Assembly: GCA_002470825.1 (NCBI GenBank)
Contig: DKOR01000035.1
Coordinates: forward strand, 154,043-218,042
Direction of reading: 5' to 3'
From: Thiotrichaceae bacterium UBA7357
Lineage (GTDB): Bacteria > Pseudomonadota > Gammaproteobacteria > Eutrophobiales > Eutrophobiaceae
Length of the DNA stretch: 64,000 nucleotides
In this document: positions 59,590-64,000 of the stretch, piece after piece
How the letters are laid out: the number at the start of each line of letters is the position of its first letter
Position numbering within the stretch: the stretch's first letter is position 1
The notes under the pieces: generated by a model
Told to the model about the DNA's origin: nothing
What the model saw: only the letters and a program-made list of their open reading frames with translations
Database searches by the model: none
Translations under genes and position numbers: made by a program

Positions 59590-59808
59590 ATGGCAAAAGA
59601 AGACCAAATAGAAATGGAAGGCACTGTTGTGGAAACACTACCAAATACCATGTTTCGGGTAGAGTTAGAGAATGGACATTTGGTCACCGCACATATCTCA
59701 GGAAAAATGAGAAAACACTACATACGTATCCTTACTGGAGACAAAGTTACCGTTGAAATGACACCTTATGACTTAAGCAAAGGCCGTATTACTTATCGAG
59801 CAAGATAA
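59590..59808 (+). CDS. infA: Translation initiation factor IF-1
   Basis: A 72-residue S1-fold protein. [40 protein letters not shown] and [20 protein letters not shown] match IF-1 almost throughout. The 42-base gap after bpt contains AATTCGCCCC, possibly part of a promoter start region. It is convergent with kdsB, with 10 bases between. Confidence 0.99.
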   Translation: MAKEDQIEMEGTVVETLPNTMFRVELENGHLVTAHISGKMRKHYIRILTGDKVTVEMTPYDLSKGRITYRAR

Positions 59809-59818
59809 ATGGTCTCAA

Positions 59819-60550
59819 TTATTTAATTCTGGCTAATTTCAAATCATTCGCAGTATCAATACCTGTTCCTGCTTTATCCGCTGCTATATCCACATGGATT
59901 TTTTCGTTATTATGAATAATGCGTAATTGCTCGAGTGCTTCCGATTGCTCAATAGCGCATGGTTTCAGCTGAGTAAATTTACGCAAATATCCTGCCCTAT
60001 ATGCGTAAACCCCAATATGTCTATAGGCATATTCTGGACATCCACCTGAACGATTCATCGGGATCGGTGAACGACTGAAATAAACTGCATCACTAAATTT
60101 ATCAAATACGACCTTAACTATATTTGGATCGAGATAGTCATCCAAGTCGGATATTGCTTCGCATAGAGTTGATACTTGTCTTTCGGGCCTATTATATAAA
60201 TTAGATGCCACCTGGTTAATCAATGCTGCCGGCAAACCATACTCATCTCCTTGCAAGTTAACGACGACTTCTTCATCACCTATTTCAAGAAGATTTATTG
60301 CCTCTGCTATTCTATCAGTTCCAGACTCATGTTCCTCGGAGGTCATAATAACTGATGCACCAAATGATTTAGCAGAGTCAGCTATTCTGCTGTCATCAGT
60401 TGCAATAGTAATACTTTTAGCTTGCGTATCCGTTGCTGTATCAAACACATGTTGTAATAGTGGCTTACCTTTAATATCTAATAGAGGTTTTCCTGGCAAC
60501 CGAGTTGAATCATATCGAGCTGGAATAATAATACAAAAAGACACTTGCAC
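59819..60550 (-). CDS. kdsB: 3-deoxy-manno-octulosonate cytidylyltransferase (CMP-KDO synthetase)
   Basis: KdsB activates KDO for lipid A inner-core assembly. The 243 residues start with FCIIIPARYDSTRLPGKPL and have EVVVNLQGDE, YFSRSPIPMNR and IGVYAYRAGYL, typical of the family. It starts at GTG, which shares its G with the stop of the upstream Trm112-like gene (TAGTG). It lies in exbB-exbD-lpxK-trm112-kdsB order, known from several gammaproteobacteria. Confidence 0.97.
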   Translation of the reverse strand: MQVSFCIIIPARYDSTRLPGKPLLDIKGKPLLQHVFDTATDTQAKSITIATDDSRIADSAKSFGASVIMTSEEHESGTDRIAEAINLLEIGDEEVVVNLQGDEYGLPAALINQVASNLYNRPERQVSTLCEAISDLDDYLDPNIVKVVFDKFSDAVYFSRSPIPMNRSGGCPEYAYRHIGVYAYRAGYLRKFTQLKPCAIEQSEALEQLRIIHNNEKIHVDIAADKAGTGIDTANDLKLARIK

Positions 60551-60738
60551 TAATTCAATTTCTCGAGTTCTTCATTACTCACCGTTCTAGCCTTCTCTTC
60601 AAGCATCATAGGTATCCCATCTCGTATCTGATAAGCAAGCTTTGCTGATTTAGAAATTAATTCCTGCTTTTCTTTATCATAATACAAGGGGCCTTTTGTC
60701 ACCGGACAAACTAGGATCTCGAGTAGTTTTTTATTCAT
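60550..60738 (-). CDS. Trm112-family small protein (YcaR-like)
   Basis: A 62-residue protein with [17 protein letters not shown] near the start, a single Cxxx cysteine rather than a full zinc site, and [14 protein letters not shown], as in E. coli YcaR. Such proteins usually lie between lpxK and kdsB. ATG at 60738 is used (a TTG lies one codon upstream). It overlaps both neighbours by one to three bases, so the three genes are coupled. Function in bacteria is not established. Confidence 0.92.
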   Translation of the reverse strand: MNKKLLEILVCPVTKGPLYYDKEKQELISKSAKLAYQIRDGIPMMLEEKARTVSNEELEKLN

Positions 60739-61724
60739 CAAATAATATCCTTCATATAGGCCTCAAGCCGATAAGTAAATGAATCTGGCAATACTGCTAT
60801 AATAGGCAGGTACCAATAATTTTTAGTTGCATAATCTGTACATTTTACAGCATCTTTCTCAGTCATCACCACCGGAAAGCCATCTTCAAAAACAACATCT
60901 TTCTTTTTGTAGGAGTAATGATCAGAAAACTCATGACAAATAATATGCAATTTATTATTGCGTAAATATGAATGATATCTATCAGGATTCCCAATCCCCG
61001 AAATTACGTGTACGCTCTCTCCTTTCAAACTAGAAACAGAAATAGTATTATTTGGATCTACAAGCGAAACTAAATCTCCGTAGACATATTCCATTTTATA
61101 TTCATGCCTGCCTGCTGTATATTTACTCACTACAAGATCAACCATTTTCAAACGACTAATCGGTTCACGTAAAGGACCCGCAGGCAAGCAGCGTTCATTA
61201 CCAAAACGACGTTGCCCATCAATAACTGCAATTTCAATATCTCTACTAAGAGAATAGTGCTGCATACCATCATCACAGATAATTAAATTACAATCGCAAT
61301 ATTCAATTAATTCTTCCGCTGCTCTACTTTTCTTCACAGCAATGGCGACGGAACAGTTAGTTCTTTTTGCAATCAATACCGGCTCGTCACCGACTAATGC
61401 TGGATTACTGTCAGCTCTTACTTGTTGGGTTTTACCAGCAAACTTTCCACCATAACCACGACTTATAATGCCTGGTTTAAAACCTTTTTTCTTAAAGTAT
61501 TCTGCAAGCCAAATAACTAGCGGTGTCTTTCCTGTACCACCGACTGAAATATTACCTACTATGATGACAGGCACATCAACCTGATTAATTGCTATCAGGC
61601 CTGATTGGTAACATAGTCGTCGAATAACAACAATCAAACTATATATCCAGCTCATAGGTAAGAGAATAGTGCTAAACGGATGTTTGGAATACCAAGTATT
61701 TTCTATGAATTGTTTTGCTAACAT
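60738..61724 (-). CDS. lpxK: Tetraacyldisaccharide 4'-kinase
   Basis: LpxK phosphorylates the lipid A disaccharide at the inner membrane. The 328 residues have an N-terminal membrane segment (about 22-40), the Walker A motif [14 protein letters not shown] near residue 55-68, [16 protein letters not shown] and [11 protein letters not shown], all LpxK hallmarks. The start is set at ATG 61724; a TTG four codons upstream is less likely. The stop overlaps the Trm112-like start (TGATG). Confidence 0.96.
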   Translation of the reverse strand: MLAKQFIENTWYSKHPFSTILLPMSWIYSLIVVIRRLCYQSGLIAINQVDVPVIIVGNISVGGTGKTPLVIWLAEYFKKKGFKPGIISRGYGGKFAGKTQQVRADSNPALVGDEPVLIAKRTNCSVAIAVKKSRAAEELIEYCDCNLIICDDGMQHYSLSRDIEIAVIDGQRRFGNERCLPAGPLREPISRLKMVDLVVSKYTAGRHEYKMEYVYGDLVSLVDPNNTISVSSLKGESVHVISGIGNPDRYHSYLRNNKLHIICHEFSDHYSYKKKDVVFEDGFPVVMTEKDAVKCTDYATKNYWYLPIIAVLPDSFTYRLEAYMKDII

Positions 61725-61769
61725 AGTTATTATCAATTTTATTAAAGATAAATCCTATTCATCTGAGAT

Positions 61770-62192
61770 TTATTTTTTATCCTTTATTTTTTGTGTAGCA
61801 AACGTGATATTAAACAGTCCCAATTGACTAGCAACATCCATTATTTTGACAACTGATTGATGAGTAGCATTTGAATCTGCATTGATAATGATGGGTGGTT
61901 CTTTTGATCCAATCAATGCATCAGATAAAGCCATTTTAATTGTCTCAAGTTGATCATTTCTGATTATCTCTCCATTAATATAGACATTCCCTTGTGCGTC
62001 TAAACTAATATTCACAGCATCAGAAATTTTTTCTGTCACATCTTTAGACGAACTTGGTAGAGTAATATTAATTTCTGAATTATGTTCGAACGTGGTCGAA
62101 ACCATAAAAAATATTAACAATAAAAACACCACGTCAATCAATGGTGTTATATCTAAATCTACTTCATCACGACTCTTTGACCGAAAATTCAT
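61770..62192 (-). CDS. exbD: ExbD/TolR family proton-channel subunit
   Basis: A 140-residue protein with one N-terminal membrane segment in DITPLIDVVFLLLIFFMVSTTF (with the proton-relay aspartate) and a periplasmic domain ending ATQKIKDKK. It pairs with the ExbB-like gene just upstream, 3 bases away. No TonB or Tol-Pal genes follow; lpxK comes next. The ExbBD role here, in TonB energising or other envelope work, is not settled by context. Confidence 0.92.
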   Translation of the reverse strand: MNFRSKSRDEVDLDITPLIDVVFLLLIFFMVSTTFEHNSEINITLPSSSKDVTEKISDAVNISLDAQGNVYINGEIIRNDQLETIKMALSDALIGSKEPPIIINADSNATHQSVVKIMDVASQLGLFNITFATQKIKDKK

Positions 62193-62195
62193 TAT

Positions 62196-62825
62196 TCAGG
62201 CACCTGCCTCTATTTCATTCTCACGAATTCCATCCATCACTTCAACCATCTTTAATGCTTCTTGTTCCATAGTGATAATTAACCCATCTATTTTTCCACG
62301 AAAAAATCGATGAAACATTAGACTTGGTATCGCTACAGTCAATCCAGCTGCTGTTGTTATCAATGCTTCTGAGATACCCTCAGACAAAACACTGGGATCG
62401 CCAACACCTAGCGAAGTAATTACTGTAAAAACTTTTATCATTCCAATAACTGTTCCTAATAAACCCAATAATGGACTGATTGATGCAATAGTTCCTAAAG
62501 TACTCAAAAAATGTTCCATATCATGGGCTATATGTCGTCCTGTTTCTTCTATACTCTCCTTCATGATCTCTCTCGAATGATTACGGTTTACTAAACCTGC
62601 CGCCAAGATTGTCCCCAAAGGAGAACTTTTTCGTAAATTATTGATCCGCTTTTTATCCAGGTGTCCGGCATTTTGCCATTGCCAGACCAGAGCAACTAAG
62701 TTTTTTGGCGCAATTTTTTTTTGCCTTAGCGACAAAAGACGCTCTCCAATTATCGCCATTGCTATAACTGAACACAACATGATTGGCCACATAAGTAAAC
62801 CGCCAGCTTTGATTAATTCAAACAC
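62196..62825 (-). CDS. exbB: ExbB/TolQ/MotA family proton-channel subunit
   Basis: A 209-residue protein with three membrane segments: near 9-27, about 105-130 and 150-175. The MotA/TolQ/ExbB core is present as LSTLGTIASISPLLGLLGTVIGMI, and the last helix as EALITTAAGLTVAIPSLMFHRFF. The gene starts the exbB-exbD-lpxK-trm112-kdsB operon. It is called ExbB for its context with lpxK; TolQ would usually lie with tolRAB. Confidence 0.92.
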   Translation of the reverse strand: MFELIKAGGLLMWPIMLCSVIAMAIIGERLLSLRQKKIAPKNLVALVWQWQNAGHLDKKRINNLRKSSPLGTILAAGLVNRNHSREIMKESIEETGRHIAHDMEHFLSTLGTIASISPLLGLLGTVIGMIKVFTVITSLGVGDPSVLSEGISEALITTAAGLTVAIPSLMFHRFFRGKIDGLIITMEQEALKMVEVMDGIRENEIEAGA

Positions 62826-63728
62826 ACTATCTCACTCCAGGTTTTTATTATAAATTACAGTATTACTTATAAATACTTGCATGATACCACTACCAATGAT
62901 TCTAGAATGGCAATTTTTTGTTTAAATCATTCAACAATTAAACTTACCCTAAGAAAACTTATAGAAATCTTCCTAGCCTCATAATTTCCGAATATTTCAA
63001 CTTTGTAGAGAACACGATGAATCATTATATTCTGTTTGTGAATATGTAATAAAATTTGATAAATTACTCAATAATACACAATATGATCACTTTTTTATCT
63101 ACCCCATGTTGATCCCCTAGTATTGTTCTATGGGCACAAGACAACATGTATACAATCAATCTCAGTAGATTACTGCATTAAATTAAAATACTCTTCATTG
63201 ATTCGGTAATTCACTTAAATTTATCCGCCTAACATGAAAACTTAGCCAATTGTGGTCTTTGTGATTCGCACGAAAGAGACTTGAGGAATGTCATTCTTCT
63301 ATTAGTTCCATGACCAATCTTTCGCCGTTTCATTTACGCTGCCGGTAACGATAATTTGGAATTGTTACTTTAAACTCCATTTCCTCTATTACGCTTTCCT
63401 ATGGATAACTCATTGCTGACATAATATTCTACATTCATCGTTCTTAATCAATATTTAATTAAATAATGTAAATTATAGCTATAGATTTTGAACCTTTAAA
63501 ACACCCATTTCAATTTATTCATTTTTAACATTTATGTTTATCATCTTTTCAAAAAAATACGCAACATTTTAATTAAGCGCACATCATCTCTTAAATATTA
63601 TATTTCTAAATTCGATAAGATTCATCCAAGACATATAATTTAGAATTATCGAGAAGAATACACAAACAAATTAGAGTTATTAGGCTATAATAGTAGAGTT
63701 TTCTTTGACATTACGAAATATCAAAATT
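62826..63728. other. 903-bp gap upstream of exbB and the DUF2062 gene
   Basis: It is the largest gap in the window. No full gene is visible. The minus-strand stretch from about 63380 to 63190 reads as a frame broken only by TGA codons (residues such as NGERLVMELIEE and HKDHNWLSFHVRR), which may be chance or a decayed gene. A TATAAT at 63686-63691 is a likely -10 for the DUF2062 gene. Confidence 0.5.
63686..63691 (+). promoter_or_regulatory. Likely -10 element (TATAAT) upstream of the DUF2062 gene
   Basis: A perfect TATAAT lies 38 bases before the ATG at 63729. The matching -35 is poor. Assigned on the -10 match and position only. Confidence 0.4.
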
Positions 63729-64000
63729 ATGAGCTTACGAAATTTCTTTAAACGACATCTACCGGAAAAAGAACATATCCACAAACGTGGAGGAATGCAC
63801 ATTTTTTCAGATTATTTACATGAACCTAATCTTTGGCATTTACATCGCCGTTCTTCTGCTGGCGGCGCGGCTATAGGAATATTCTGCGCGTTTATTCCAT
63901 TACCTATACAAACATTAGTCTCCGCTGCAGTTGCAATTATATTCAGAGTTAACTTACCTCTAGCCGTAGCCTTTTCTTTATTTAGTAATCCAGTAACTAT
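63729..64000 (+). CDS. DUF2062 domain protein, N-terminal part (cut by window edge)
   Basis: The first 90 codons read SLRNFFKRHLPEKEHIHKR, LHEPNLWHLHRRSSAGGAAI and FCAFIPLPIQTLVSAAVAIIFRVNLPLAVAF-type sequence, which fits the DUF2062 membrane-protein family (PxP(x)Q motif in a helix pair). Such genes often lie beside comEC and the exbB-lpxK group; here it is divergent from exbB. The C-terminus is outside the window. Function unknown. Confidence 0.85.
   Translation, partial: MSLRNFFKRHLPEKEHIHKRGGMHIFSDYLHEPNLWHLHRRSSAGGAAIGIFCAFIPLPIQTLVSAAVAIIFRVNLPLAVAFSLFSNPVT

Noticed and set aside
61725..61736. TTG start for lpxK four codons upstream
   Set aside because: ATG 61724 gives the expected N-terminus and no ribosome site favours the TTG.

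Overview
The window is a piece of chromosome from an AT-rich gammaproteobacterium. The basis is gene order: nadB divergent from rpoE-rseA-rseB-degP-lepA-lepB-rnc-era-recO-pdxJ; yceD-rpmF-plsX-fabHDG-acpP-fabF-pabC-mltG-tmk-holB-pilZ-tatD; uvrC-pgsA-tRNA(Gly)-tRNA(Cys)-tRNA(Leu); ftsK-lolA-rarA-crcB-serS; aat-bpt-infA; exbB-exbD-lpxK-kdsB. LpxK and KdsB imply a lipopolysaccharide outer membrane. I cannot assign a genus. Most of the window is dense housekeeping sequence, usually with short spacers or 1-14 base overlaps. There is no rRNA, intact mobile element, CRISPR array or recognisable defence system.

Layout. 1-10.9 kb: start of nadB, then the envelope-stress sigma/anti-sigma operon, a periplasmic protease, a small CxxC protein, lepA, lepB, rnc, era, recO and pdxJ. 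10.9-18 kb: prfC convergent with rne, then rluC, sppA and a reversed maf. 18-29.1 kb: the fatty-acid and ribosomal-protein operon through tatD. 29.1-36.5 kb: an accessory stretch with a PLP enzyme, a family-22-like membrane glycosyltransferase, an orphan secreted protein, a radical SAM protein, a methyltransferase, an HU-like protein, a small transporter, and the eroded remains of an HNH / zinc-ribbon-repeat gene beside tRNA-Leu. 36.6-40.2 kb: four tRNAs with pgsA, uvrC and a uracil-DNA glycosylase. 40.3-48 kb: yccA, pntAB, a SWIB-domain protein, serS, crcB, rarA. 48.3-56.3 kb: lolA, ftsK, trxB, a hydrolase, an AbgT transporter, a DUF1820-type protein and an exported deacetylase. 56.4-64 kb: a secreted orphan, a GNAT-like protein, aat, bpt, infA, the kdsB/lpxK/exbDB block, a 0.9-kb gap and the start of a DUF2062 protein.

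I found no convincing new multi-gene system. The most notable observation is that rnc and maf both appear to lack any ATG, GTG or TTG at the position where family homology begins. In both, an ATC codon lies 7 bases after a good Shine-Dalgarno sequence, at the expected N-terminus. Other points of interest are a perfect 15-bp inverted repeat inside era, an 11-bp one inside prfC, the decayed element at the tRNA-Leu 3' end, and a histone-deacetylase-fold enzyme with a Tat-like export signal.

All functional calls rest on motif recognition and gene context. No database search was run.
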